A stretch of DNA of 64,000 nucleotides from UMGS1975 sp959600905 (GTDB taxonomy: Bacteria > Bacillota > Clostridia > Christensenellales > QAND01). The notes beneath the pieces were generated by a model that was given only the letters and a program-made list of their open reading frames with translations, searched no databases and had not been told where the DNA came from. A program made the position numbers and the translations under genes. How positions within the stretch are numbered: the first letter of the stretch is position 1; the number at the start of each line of letters is the position of its first letter. Shown piece by piece: positions 34,684 to 43,807 of the stretch. The stretch is from positions 1-64,000 of the forward strand of contig CAUGNO010000001.1 in NCBI GenBank assembly GCA_959600905.1, given 5' to 3'.

Positions 34684-35844
34684 ATGAATAACTTTACGTA
34701 TTCTATTCCTACCACTGTGTTCTTCGGAAAAGGACAGGTGGAGAACCTGCCGGGCGCCATCAAGCAGTACGGCAAAAAGGTATTGATGGTATACGGCGGC
34801 GGCAGCATCAAAAAGATGGGCCTGTATGACAAGATCGTTTCTTTGTTCAAAGAAAACGGGATCGAGTGGGTAGAGCTCAACGGAGTAGAGCCCAATCCGC
34901 GTGTTACCTCGGTCAACAAAGGGGTTCAACTTTGTCGTGAAAATGGCGTTGAGGCCGTCTTGGCAGTGGGCGGCGGCAGCACGATCGATTGTTCCAAGGT
35001 CATTGCGGCGAGCGTAGCCTATCCTGGCGATGCTTGGGATATCGTAATTGGCAAGGCGGAAATCACGAAGGTTCTGCCGGTATTCAGCGTTTTGACCCTC
35101 TCTGCTACCGGCTCTGAAATGGATCCGACGGCGGTTATCTCCAATATGGAAACAAACGACAAAGAAGCAGTGGCCAATCCTGGCATGCTCCCCAAAGCCT
35201 CTGTATTGGACCCGAGCTATACTTTCTCCGTTTCCAAGTACCAGACGGCGGCGGGTACGGCGGATATCATGAGCCATATCTTTGAAGTATATTTCAGCCG
35301 TGTGAAAGATGCATACATGCAAGACCGCATGGCGGAAGCTTTGCTGAAGACCTGTATCAAATATGGGATCATTGCTGTTAACGAACCGGATAACTACGAA
35401 GCGCGCGCCAACCTGATGTGGAGTTCCTCTTGGGCCATCAATGGTTTGCTGACCATGGGCAAAGAGGTGGCTTGGACGGTTCATGGCATTGAGCATGAGT
35501 TGAGCGCATACTACGATATTACCCATGGTGTAGGGCTTGCAATCCTGACGCCGGCATGGATGGAATATGTGCTGAGCGATGAGACGGTTGATAAGTTTGC
35601 AGAATACGGTGTCAATGTATGGGATATCGATAAGAGCTTGGATAAATATGAGATTGCCCACAAAGCAATCGACAAGACCAGGGAGTACTTCAAGCTGATG
35701 GGTATCCCCTCCTCCTTGAGCGAGCTGGGCATTGGCGAAGAAAACTTCGAGATCATGGCAGAAAAATCTGCTCGTGGTTTGGATGCTGCCTATGTACCTC
35801 TGAAAAAAGAGGATATCATCAAGATCTATAAAGCTTGTCTATAA
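34684..35844 (+). CDS. Iron-containing alcohol dehydrogenase (butanol-dehydrogenase type)
   Basis: 386 residues of group III alcohol dehydrogenase, BdhA/YqhD-like. The nucleotide site is VGGGSTIDCSK (about 95-105). The metal ligands are Asp194, His198, His267 and His281, all intact. It reduces aldehydes to alcohols during fermentation, probably with NADPH. It is strongly expressed by appearance: AAGGAGC before the ATG, its own promoter with a dyad over the -35 region, and its own terminator. It sits between yajC and secD, where no functional link is expected. Confidence 0.94.
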   Translation: MNNFTYSIPTTVFFGKGQVENLPGAIKQYGKKVLMVYGGGSIKKMGLYDKIVSLFKENGIEWVELNGVEPNPRVTSVNKGVQLCRENGVEAVLAVGGGSTIDCSKVIAASVAYPGDAWDIVIGKAEITKVLPVFSVLTLSATGSEMDPTAVISNMETNDKEAVANPGMLPKASVLDPSYTFSVSKYQTAAGTADIMSHIFEVYFSRVKDAYMQDRMAEALLKTCIKYGIIAVNEPDNYEARANLMWSSSWAINGLLTMGKEVAWTVHGIEHELSAYYDITHGVGLAILTPAWMEYVLSDETVDKFAEYGVNVWDIDKSLDKYEIAHKAIDKTREYFKLMGIPSSLSELGIGEENFEIMAEKSARGLDAAYVPLKKEDIIKIYKACL

Positions 35845-35856
35845 AAGCGAAAAAGG

Positions 35857-35881
35857 GAGGCCCGGTTGGGCCTCTTTTTTT
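35857..35881 (+). terminator. Terminator after the alcohol dehydrogenase
   Basis: GAGGCCC-GGTT-GGGCCTC followed by seven T. Confidence 0.9.
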
Positions 35882-35964
35882 ATCGAATTTTACAATAGAC
35901 GCTTTTTTATCATATATATCCTTGCCATCACATACCATTTACCAGAGAGTGCGAGGTGAGATAA

Positions 35965-36417
35965 ATGGCAAAAAAGGTTAAAAAACAAAAGAGGACCGGT
36001 GGGGAAAAAAGTGCCTCATTGGCTGGAAATGCAGCGCAGATTCTAAAGGGATGCATCGGGGGGATCATCTTCACAATTGCGGCGGTTTTAATATTTGCAT
36101 ACCTGTTGAAATCCATGTCCTTATCGGACGGTGTGATTGCGCCTGTAAATGAGGGAATCAAAATGATTGCTGTTCTGCTTACAGCTTATTTGGCAACAAA
36201 AAAAGCTGGCGGGCCTGCCTGGCTGATCGGCGCATTGAGCGGCGTGGTGTATATGGCACTTGGTTTCTTTGTTTTTTCGCTGCTGGATGGCGGTATGGGC
36301 ATGTGGCAGATTTTGCTTTCGGATCTCCTCACCGGTCTATTGGTAGGGCTCATTGGGGGCGTTATTTTTCAAACGCTGCTAAGCAAGCCGAAACACACTA
36401 GCTACAAGAGAGCGTAA
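35965..36417 (+). CDS. TIGR04086 family membrane protein
   Basis: 150 residues: a basic N-terminal 15 or so residues (MAKKVKKQKR), then four membrane helices with a GGIIFTIAAVLIFAYLL first helix. This matches the TIGR04086/YrzE family, found between yajC and the secDF or SCIFF genes in many Clostridia. No function is known. The six-cysteine SCIFF peptide and its radical SAM maturase, often adjacent, are not found here. Confidence 0.82.
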   Translation: MAKKVKKQKRTGGEKSASLAGNAAQILKGCIGGIIFTIAAVLIFAYLLKSMSLSDGVIAPVNEGIKMIAVLLTAYLATKKAGGPAWLIGALSGVVYMALGFFVFSLLDGGMGMWQILLSDLLTGLLVGLIGGVIFQTLLSKPKHTSYKRA

Positions 36418-36421
36418 ATAC

Positions 36422-36453
36422 AAAAAGGATGGGAAGGGAGCCCATCCTTTTTT
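36422..36453 (+). terminator. Terminator after the TIGR04086 gene
   Basis: AAAAAGGATGGG pairs with CCCATCCTTTTTT around a 7-base loop. Confidence 0.9.
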
Positions 36454-36459
36454 GTTATA

Positions 36460-36488
36460 TTGACGGAAGATTCGCGAACCCATATAAT
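36460..36488 (+). promoter_or_regulatory. Sigma-A promoter of the secDF operon
   Basis: TTGACG, a 17-bp spacer and perfect TATAAT (36483-36488), 47 bases before the secD ATG. Confidence 0.78.
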
Positions 36489-36535
36489 AAATCAATAAGC
36501 ATTATTTCTTTGGACGAGCCCAGGAGGTTGTGGGA

Positions 36536-37780
36536 ATGAGAAAGCAAGGCATCGTCAGGCTGACTGTTTTTTTGGTCATTCTGGCCGTGATGTTCTATGT
36601 TTCGCTGTTTGGCGTTTCGTTTGGGGTAAAGGAGATTTTACCGATGGCAACCCAATTGAAACAAACCAAGCTGGGGCTGGATCTGACCGGTGGTTTTTCC
36701 GCTGTATATGAGGCCAGCGATGAGGGCATAGAGGATTTTGACAGCAAAATGGACGGAACGATCACCATTTTGCAAAAACGGTTGAGCGATAAAGGGATGA
36801 CTGAGGCCACCGTTACCCGACAGGGGGATAGAGGCATCCGTGTTGAGATCCCATCTGCAGAGGAGGATCCATCCACCATCAGCGAATATTTGAGCTCCCC
36901 AGCCAAGCTGGAGTGGAAAGACGCCGATGGCAATGTTGTCGTGGAAGGAGAGCATGTTACCCAAGCTAAGGCGGGCAACATGGACGGGAAATGGGTGGTT
37001 TCCTTCAGCCTGGACAGTGAGGGGACCGCAGCATTTGCGGAGGCGACAGCAAACAACATAGGCAAGCAGCTTAGCATCTATGTGGATGACAAGCTCATTT
37101 CCAGCCCCACGGTGAATTCTGCGATCACTGGGGGCAGCGGGGTCATAGAGGGTAGCTTTACGGCCGAAAGCGCGCAGGAGCTAGCAACGCAGATAGAATC
37201 CGGTGCCCTGCCTTTGACGCTTCAAGAACAGGAAGTGCGTATGATCAGCGCGACGTTGGGCTATGATGCTCTAAGCAAGGGCGTAATTGCCGGCATCATT
37301 GGTATTGTGGTGATCATGCTATTCATGATCTTTATTTACAGGCTGCCCGGGTTGATGAGCTGCATTGCGCTTATGTTCTATATTATCATCATGTTCTTCT
37401 GCATTCTCACAATGCCTAAGGTACAGCTGACGTTGCCCGGTATTGCCGGTGTGCTATTGTCCATCGGTATGGCTGTAGACGCAAACGTCATTATCTTTGA
37501 GCGTATGAAGGAAGAGCTTCGGGCGGATAAATCAATCCATACAGCTGTGGAGAATGGATTTAAGAGGGCTTTTTCCGCTATACTGGATTCCAATGTTACC
37601 ACGCTGATCGCGGCTGTTGTCCTAATGATCTTTGGTGTGGGCAGCATTCAAGGCTTTGCCTTTACGCTGGCCATTGGCATTGGCTGTTCTATGATTTCCG
37701 CTATCTTCATAACGCGTTTTCTACTTCGTCAGGTTGTAAAAATTGGCGTAAATAATAGAAAATGGCTTATAAAACAGTGA
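36536..37780 (+). CDS. secD: Protein translocase subunit SecD
   Basis: 414 residues: one N-terminal helix, a periplasmic-type P1 domain containing LGLDLTGGFSAVYEA, then five helices at the C-terminus with LLSIGMAVDANVIIFERMKEE. With SecF it uses the proton gradient to pull secreted proteins through SecYEG. The short form is typical of Gram-positives with separate secD and secF. The start is the ATG at 36536, 8 bases after AGGAGG; the in-frame GTG at 36530 is too close to it. Confidence 0.96.
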   Translation: MRKQGIVRLTVFLVILAVMFYVSLFGVSFGVKEILPMATQLKQTKLGLDLTGGFSAVYEASDEGIEDFDSKMDGTITILQKRLSDKGMTEATVTRQGDRGIRVEIPSAEEDPSTISEYLSSPAKLEWKDADGNVVVEGEHVTQAKAGNMDGKWVVSFSLDSEGTAAFAEATANNIGKQLSIYVDDKLISSPTVNSAITGGSGVIEGSFTAESAQELATQIESGALPLTLQEQEVRMISATLGYDALSKGVIAGIIGIVVIMLFMIFIYRLPGLMSCIALMFYIIIMFFCILTMPKVQLTLPGIAGVLLSIGMAVDANVIIFERMKEELRADKSIHTAVENGFKRAFSAILDSNVTTLIAAVVLMIFGVGSIQGFAFTLAIGIGCSMISAIFITRFLLRQVVKIGVNNRKWLIKQ

Positions 37781-37790
37781 GGTGATGGCG

Positions 37791-38771
37791 ATGAAGTTTT
37801 CCTTTGTAAAGCATAGCAAGAAATTCATGATTCTTTCGACTGCCATTATTCTCATTGGGATACTATGTGCCGTTTTTATGGGCGGATTTAACCTTGGCAT
37901 TGATTTTACGGGCGGCTCGATTTTGACGGTAGACCTCAAGCAAACCTATGATATTGAGGATTTGCAAAATTGCGTATCCAACGCTGGAGAAAAAGGATTT
38001 ACCGTTTTCAGACTGGATAAGTCGGGAGAAGGCACACAGGCCCAGATGAGAATACGGCCGCAAGCTGACGAAGCGGCGGATATTGCGCAGAGAGACACTA
38101 TCATGGCGAAGATCCATGAGGTGTATCCGGAAGCTGAACTGACCAATGTAGAGCGTATTGGGGCGGTGGCCAGTGCATCACTGATTAAAAATGCGGTTCT
38201 CTCTGTAGCGATTGCCGGCGCGTTGATTCTGCTGTATATCTCAATTCGCTTTGAATTTCATTTTGGCGTATCCTCTATCATTTGTCTGTTGCATGATGTG
38301 TTGATCATGATGGCATTTGTATGCATTTTCCGCATGGAGATCAATAGTTCTTTTATTGCGGCCGTGCTGACGATCGTAGGATATAGCATCAACAACACCA
38401 TTGTGGTGTTTGATAGGATGCGAGAAATAAGAAAGGCAGACCCTGCCATAGAGCTGGATGAATTGGTAGATAGCTCGTTACGGAAAACGCTGACGAGAAG
38501 CCTTTATACGTCTGCTACAACATTGGTTACCATTGTGATCCTGTTCATTTTGGGCCCGTCCTCAATCAAGGAATTTGCGTTCCCAATCATCGTCGGTTTG
38601 GCAGCAGGCACATATTCTAGTCTGTTTTTAGCGGCCCCAATGTGGGATATGATGGTTCGGCGGAGCAAAAAGGGGATAGAGGCTGCAGCTGTGCCGATGG
38701 ATAAACAAGCCAAAAAAGCGGAGTACGAAAAAAACAAAAATAAAAAAGCGCAAAAAGCCAAGCGGAAGTAA
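37791..38771 (+). CDS. secF: Protein translocase subunit SecF
   Basis: 326 residues with the N-terminal helix, the LGIDFTGGSILTVDL strand, a small extracytoplasmic domain, five C-terminal helices with VGYSINNTIVVFDRMREI, and a Lys-rich cytoplasmic tail. It forms the SecDF complex. The start is the ATG at 37791, 6 bases after GAGGTG; in-frame GTG and ATG codons lie at 37782-37787. Confidence 0.96.
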   Translation: MKFSFVKHSKKFMILSTAIILIGILCAVFMGGFNLGIDFTGGSILTVDLKQTYDIEDLQNCVSNAGEKGFTVFRLDKSGEGTQAQMRIRPQADEAADIAQRDTIMAKIHEVYPEAELTNVERIGAVASASLIKNAVLSVAIAGALILLYISIRFEFHFGVSSIICLLHDVLIMMAFVCIFRMEINSSFIAAVLTIVGYSINNTIVVFDRMREIRKADPAIELDELVDSSLRKTLTRSLYTSATTLVTIVILFILGPSSIKEFAFPIIVGLAAGTYSSLFLAAPMWDMMVRRSKKGIEAAAVPMDKQAKKAEYEKNKNKKAQKAKRK

Positions 38772-38795
38772 ACCAAACGATTGCTGGTTTGCGCC

Positions 38796-38828
38796 GGAAA
38801 GCCTTTCGGATGAACGAGAGGCTTTTCC
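38796..38828 (+). terminator. Hairpin between secF and recJ
   Basis: GGAAAGCCTTTCG pairs with CGAGAGGCTTTTCC with one bulged base. It lacks a long T run, so it is at best a partial terminator, allowing read-through into recJ. Confidence 0.45.
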
Positions 38829-38854
38829 TATATCCTAAGAAGGGAGGATGAAAG

Positions 38855-41131
38855 ATGCTGACCTTTCGCGTGCCGAAGCACACAGAAGAGGAATTGGCGT
38901 GCATTACAAGGATTGCAAAGCATACGGGATTGACGCGCCAGGCCGCAGGCCTTTTATACAACAGAGGGATCCATGAGACGGAACAGGCGGATGCCTTTTT
39001 GCAGGGGAATGTGTTTCACGATCCATTTTTCTTAGAGCATATGGAGCAAGCGGTAGACTGCATTGAACAGGCACTGGCCGAGAAAAAGCATATCACGGTG
39101 TATGGGGATTATGATTGCGATGGCGTATGCAGCTGTGCTGTTTTGGCGCCTATGCTGGCGCAGGCAGGGGCGGAGGTTAACATCGTTATCCCGGATAGAA
39201 AACAGGATGGATATGGGCTGAATGCAGAGGCTGTCAAGCGCATTGCACAGACAAGCGATCTGCTCATAACGGTGGATTGTGGCATCACAAACCTCAACGA
39301 GGCTGCCCTTGCAAAGCAGTTGGGATTGCAGCTGATTATAACGGATCACCATGAGCCGCTGGAGGAGCTGCCAGATGCCATAGTTATAAACCCGCACATT
39401 TCGCCGGATTATCCATTTCATATGCTTTGCGGGGCAGGCGTTGCATTTAAGCTTTGCCATGCGCTTTTTGGATTTGAACGAGCCGTGGAGGCCATTGATT
39501 TGGTGGCGATGGCAACGGTAGCGGATATTGTTCCTCTGCTGGATGAAAACCGATCCATTGTGAAAAAGGGATTAGAACGTATGAATCAACGGCCGCGATA
39601 TGCCATTGAGGCACTGAGTAAAGTATGCGGATTACATGGGAAACAGATAGGATCCGGCAATATAGGATTTGGCTTCGGCCCGAGAATCAACGCAGCAGGA
39701 AGGCTGGGGGATGCAAAACGGGCGCTGCGCCTGCTTCTGGCTGAGGATAGGAAGACCGCGATGGAACTGGCCGTCGAGCTGGATGAAGAGAATCAGCGCA
39801 GGCAGCAGACGGAGCAGGAAATGCTCAAGCAGGCCTGTCAGCTGCTGGATGAATATGTGGACAGCCAACGCGTTGCCGTGGTGGCAAAGGAGGGCTGGCA
39901 CAGCGGGGTAGCGGGCATTGTGGCTTCTAGACTGGTGGAGCTATATCAACGCCCGAGCGCTGTAATCTGTCTGGAAAATGGGGTAGCGACGGGTTCTGCC
40001 AGGGGCATTCCAGGTGTGCATATCTTTGAAGCGCTGGATGCATGCAGAGACCTGATGATTAAATATGGCGGACATGCTCAGGCAGGTGGGTTTTCCTTAA
40101 AGCAAGAAAACTTGCCGGCTTTTATGGAGAGATATAATGAGTTTTTTTGTACGCACTATCCGCTTTCTACCTGGGTTCCAACGGTGGATTGCGATGTATT
40201 GCTGACGCCGGAGGATGTAACGGTGCCTCTGGCAGAGAGCTTTTCTGCCATGGCGCCATTTGGCATGGGGAACCCCACACCAACCGCCCTATTTGAAAAT
40301 GTACGGGTGATTTCTTCTGCTCCTTTAGGGAAAACGGGAGATCATGCCAAATATGTATTGGAGAAAGGCCAGCATACAGCGGAAATGATTGCTTTTCGCA
40401 TTGCCGGTAAGGATATGCCGATGCCAAATCAAAGAATCGATGTTTCCGCTGTGCTGGAACTGGATGAGTTTCGGCAGGTAAAACGGGCCAAATGCCTATA
40501 TAAGCAACATAGTATTCATGTAGAGGGCCTTGAGGATCTGGCAAACACGCTGGACTGCCAATTGATATTTGATCTAGCCAAAGCACTACCGTCCTTTTCT
40601 CCACGATTCCAGGATTACAGCGCATTTTACAAGGCGGCCCATGAACATCCATTTGGAACATATGTTTGCTGCCTAACGCCGTTTGCAGCAAACCGCCTTT
40701 TCAATCAGATTCGGGAGGATGGTTTGTCAGCGATTATCGATCTGTCCATATTGCATTATCCCCGAAATAAGCATCGAATGAATGCGCTGCTTGTGGGGGG
40801 CTGTGCATGGAGAAAAGAGCTCCCTGTGCTGGATGATGCACTGGAAATAAAATCGGCGGTTTCCAAAATGAGGCTGTGCCGAGAGGACTTGATTCGTGTA
40901 TACTTACAGTGTAAGAAGATGGGTTCCGGCGCTATGGAGTTTCGTGAGCGATGTCATCGGCTTTCGCTTTCCGCCGGGGTGGAGCCTTACCAGGCGGCCG
41001 CAGCCCTAGCAATCTTTGAAGATCTGGCTTTTTTAAACTTTGAACAGAGTACTATGTGGGTAGATCCGCATCCTCAAAAGAGCGATTTGGGAGAAAGCAG
41101 CATTTATACAGCACTGCAAAAAGGGTGGTGA
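38855..41131 (+). CDS. recJ: Single-strand-specific exonuclease RecJ
   Basis: 758 residues, 5'-3' exonuclease of recombination and repair. DHH-family motifs are GDYDCDG (Asp85, Asp87, Asp89), VDCG, DHH (164-166) and the DHHA1 motif GGHAQAGGFSL. The extra C-terminal 200 residues are characteristic of Firmicute RecJ. GGGAGG precedes the ATG. rel follows 4 bases after the stop, as often seen in this phylum. Confidence 0.95.
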   Translation: MLTFRVPKHTEEELACITRIAKHTGLTRQAAGLLYNRGIHETEQADAFLQGNVFHDPFFLEHMEQAVDCIEQALAEKKHITVYGDYDCDGVCSCAVLAPMLAQAGAEVNIVIPDRKQDGYGLNAEAVKRIAQTSDLLITVDCGITNLNEAALAKQLGLQLIITDHHEPLEELPDAIVINPHISPDYPFHMLCGAGVAFKLCHALFGFERAVEAIDLVAMATVADIVPLLDENRSIVKKGLERMNQRPRYAIEALSKVCGLHGKQIGSGNIGFGFGPRINAAGRLGDAKRALRLLLAEDRKTAMELAVELDEENQRRQQTEQEMLKQACQLLDEYVDSQRVAVVAKEGWHSGVAGIVASRLVELYQRPSAVICLENGVATGSARGIPGVHIFEALDACRDLMIKYGGHAQAGGFSLKQENLPAFMERYNEFFCTHYPLSTWVPTVDCDVLLTPEDVTVPLAESFSAMAPFGMGNPTPTALFENVRVISSAPLGKTGDHAKYVLEKGQHTAEMIAFRIAGKDMPMPNQRIDVSAVLELDEFRQVKRAKCLYKQHSIHVEGLEDLANTLDCQLIFDLAKALPSFSPRFQDYSAFYKAAHEHPFGTYVCCLTPFAANRLFNQIREDGLSAIIDLSILHYPRNKHRMNALLVGGCAWRKELPVLDDALEIKSAVSKMRLCREDLIRVYLQCKKMGSGAMEFRERCHRLSLSAGVEPYQAAAALAIFEDLAFLNFEQSTMWVDPHPQKSDLGESSIYTALQKGW

Positions 41132-41135
41132 TACG

Positions 41136-43355
41136 ATGCAAGGACAAGAGATGACCAAAGAGTTGCTCGAACAGCAAAAACAGACCTTTGCGCCCTGGAT
41201 GGCGCAGCTAAAGAAAACCTTGCCGGAAGATCAATATAATTTGGTAGATCGTGTGCTCGAATTTGCCGCGTGCGCGCACCATGGACAATTTAGAAAATCC
41301 GGAGAGCCATATATCACCCACCCCTGCGCCGTTGCCAAGATATTGATTGATTATGGCATGGACTATGAAACCATAGCCGCAGCGCTGCTGCACGATGTTG
41401 TGGAAGATACCGAGATGAGCCGGGAGGACATTACACAACGTTTTGGTGCTGTGGTAGCGCATTTGGTAGATGGCGTAACAAAGCTGGATAAGATCAATAT
41501 GGTAAGCCGTCAGGAACGCCAGGCTGAGAGCTTGCGCAAGATGCTGATGGCTATGGTAAAGGATGTCCGGGTCATCATCATCAAATTGGCGGATAGGCTG
41601 CACAACATGCGCACGCTCTATGCGCTCAATGAAGAGAAACGAAGACGGATCGCGCAAGAGACACTGGATATTTATGCACCGATAGCACATCGGCTTGGGA
41701 TATACGCCATACGTAGTGAGCTGGAGGATCTGGCCCTAAAATATCTGGAGCCGGAAAAATACGAGTATATTGTATCCGAAGTTGCCAAGCTGCGTCCCAG
41801 ACAGGCAGATTTCTTGCAAAAGCAGATGGATTTTTTCAAAACGCAGCTCACGGAGATGGGCATTGAATGTGAGATCGAGGGACGGGAAAAGCACGTATAC
41901 TCTATTTATAAAAAAATGGTAAATCAAGGCAGAGAGCCGAATGAGATTTATGACCTAATGGCGATGCGTATCATTGTGAATACCGTAAGGGATTGCTATG
42001 CGGCATTGGGTATGGTGCATACGTTGTATAAGCCCATTCCGGGCCGGTTTAAGGATTTTATTGCGATGCCAAAATCCAATATGTACCAATCCCTGCATAC
42101 GACCGTTATCAATTCTGCCGGTATTTTGTTTGAGGTGCAGATTCGTACCTTTGAAATGCATCGAACCGCGGAATATGGCGTAGCGGCCCATTGGAAATAT
42201 AAGGAAGGCAAAGAGGATAAAGATTTTGACGAGAAGATCGCATGGTTCCGCGATTTGAAAAATATTAAAGATGATGAGCCGGACCCAGAAGAAACCATCG
42301 ATGTTACGCGTTTGGATATGTTTACTGACGAAGTCTTCGTTTTTACGCCAAAAGGAGAGGTTATCACGCTAAAGCGCGGCTCTACACCCATCGACTTTGC
42401 GTACAGAATTCACTCACGTGTAGGCGACACCTGCGTCGGCGCGAAGGTAAACGGACGTATTGTCCCGCTGGATACAGAACTGAATACAGGCGACGTGGTA
42501 CAGATACAGACGCGCAAGGATGGCCATCCCAGCCGCGACTGGCTGCTGATTGCAAAAACCAACAACGCGAAGAATCGGATAAGAGGCTGGTTCAAGCGCG
42601 AGATGAAGGATGAGAACATCGCAAAAGGGAAGGAGATGCTGGAAAAAGAGGCCAAACGGCAGGGGTTTGACCTATACAAGGATCTCTTTATCTCTGAATG
42701 GTTGGAACCGATCTTCAAGCGTTATACCTTTCATGAGCTGGATGACCTATATGCTGCGGTAGGATGCGGCGGTGTATCGACCAACCAGATATTACAACGC
42801 TTGATCGAGGAATGCCAGAAAAAGCATAAGCAGGAACGCAAGGCGGAGCTTTTGGAAAAGGCCAAACAAGCAGCGCACAGAGCAAACCAGAGTGCCAGGA
42901 CGCCTTCGCATGGCGTAATTGTAAAAGGCCAAGAAAATATGTTGGTTCGTATGGCACACTGCTGTAGGCCCGTGCCGGGAGATCCTATTGTGGGCTTTAT
43001 CACCAGAGGGCGCGGCGTAAGCATACATCGGGCTGACTGCTCCAATCTTTTAAGCTTGATAGACCAAGGAGACGATCGGATCATCGAAGTGGCCTGGGCA
43101 GAGGAATCTCCGGAAGGGTATCGCGCTTGCTTAAGCGTTATTACGCTGGACAAAACGGGTGTTATGGCGGAGATGACGCAGATCCTTTCCAGCATGGGTG
43201 TGCCTATTACCAGCGTTCAGGGGCATAGGGGAAAGAACAAGGTATTTCACACGGAATTTGAAATCATGATACAAGACATTGATCAGCTGGAACGCATCAT
43301 CAAGCAATTTCAAAAGATGCCGTATGTCATTGAAGCCTATCGGGGGACGATGTAA
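41136..43355 (+). CDS. rel: Bifunctional (p)ppGpp synthetase/hydrolase Rel
   Basis: 739 residues in the RelA/SpoT order: HD hydrolase, synthetase, TGS, helical, zinc-finger-like and ACT domains. The hydrolase HDVVED (His86-Asp91) is intact and the synthetase carries RFKD (304-307), the basic RxKD form typical of bifunctional enzymes. TGS begins VFVFTPKGEVITLKRG, and the ACT domain spans the last 80 or so residues. It controls the stringent response. Starts 4 bases after recJ and is 2 bases from dtd, so tightly coupled. Confidence 0.96.
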   Translation: MQGQEMTKELLEQQKQTFAPWMAQLKKTLPEDQYNLVDRVLEFAACAHHGQFRKSGEPYITHPCAVAKILIDYGMDYETIAAALLHDVVEDTEMSREDITQRFGAVVAHLVDGVTKLDKINMVSRQERQAESLRKMLMAMVKDVRVIIIKLADRLHNMRTLYALNEEKRRRIAQETLDIYAPIAHRLGIYAIRSELEDLALKYLEPEKYEYIVSEVAKLRPRQADFLQKQMDFFKTQLTEMGIECEIEGREKHVYSIYKKMVNQGREPNEIYDLMAMRIIVNTVRDCYAALGMVHTLYKPIPGRFKDFIAMPKSNMYQSLHTTVINSAGILFEVQIRTFEMHRTAEYGVAAHWKYKEGKEDKDFDEKIAWFRDLKNIKDDEPDPEETIDVTRLDMFTDEVFVFTPKGEVITLKRGSTPIDFAYRIHSRVGDTCVGAKVNGRIVPLDTELNTGDVVQIQTRKDGHPSRDWLLIAKTNNAKNRIRGWFKREMKDENIAKGKEMLEKEAKRQGFDLYKDLFISEWLEPIFKRYTFHELDDLYAAVGCGGVSTNQILQRLIEECQKKHKQERKAELLEKAKQAAHRANQSARTPSHGVIVKGQENMLVRMAHCCRPVPGDPIVGFITRGRGVSIHRADCSNLLSLIDQGDDRIIEVAWAEESPEGYRACLSVITLDKTGVMAEMTQILSSMGVPITSVQGHRGKNKVFHTEFEIMIQDIDQLERIIKQFQKMPYVIEAYRGTM

Positions 43356-43357
43356 CG

Positions 43358-43807
43358 ATGAGAGCAGTATTGCAAAGGGTAACCGAAGCGGGGGTTTGCG
43401 TAGCGGGGAAAACGGTGGGACGTATCGGCCCCGGCTTGGTTGTGCTGCTGGGCGTAGAGCAGGGCGATACGGAATCAGATGCTGCGTACGTGGCGCAAAA
43501 GATTGCGAATTTGCGGATATTTTCCGATGAAAAAGATAGAATGAATCTTTCTGTGCAGCAAACTGGAGGCAGCGTTTTGATGGTTTCTCAGTTTACGCTG
43601 ATGGCCGATGCCAGAAAGGGACGCAGACCGGGTTTTACACAGGCAGAAACGCCGGAACGTGCGGATGAGCTATATAGAAAGACCTGCGATTTGCTAAAAC
43701 AGATGGGCCTATGCGTAGAAACGGGTCAGTTTCAGACGCATATGCAAGTTCATCTTGTCAATGACGGCCCTGTAACCCTTTTGCTGGATAGCAAAAAACT
43801 CTTTTGA
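43358..43807 (+). CDS. dtd: D-aminoacyl-tRNA deacylase
   Basis: 149 residues; removes D-amino acids wrongly charged to tRNA. The two hallmark active-site motifs are present: SQFTL (about 78-82) and NDGPVT near the C-terminus. Commonly follows rel in Firmicutes. It overlaps the next gene by one base (TGATG). Confidence 0.96.
   Translation: MRAVLQRVTEAGVCVAGKTVGRIGPGLVVLLGVEQGDTESDAAYVAQKIANLRIFSDEKDRMNLSVQQTGGSVLMVSQFTLMADARKGRRPGFTQAETPERADELYRKTCDLLKQMGLCVETGQFQTHMQVHLVNDGPVTLLLDSKKLF

Noticed and set aside
34513..35661. Antisense open frame of 382 codons opposite the alcohol dehydrogenase
   Set aside because: Shadow of a gene whose metal ligands and motifs are complete on the plus strand.
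36418..36535. SCIFF six-cysteine peptide gene between the TIGR04086 gene and secD
   Set aside because: The 118 bases hold a terminator and a promoter but no cysteine-rich ORF.
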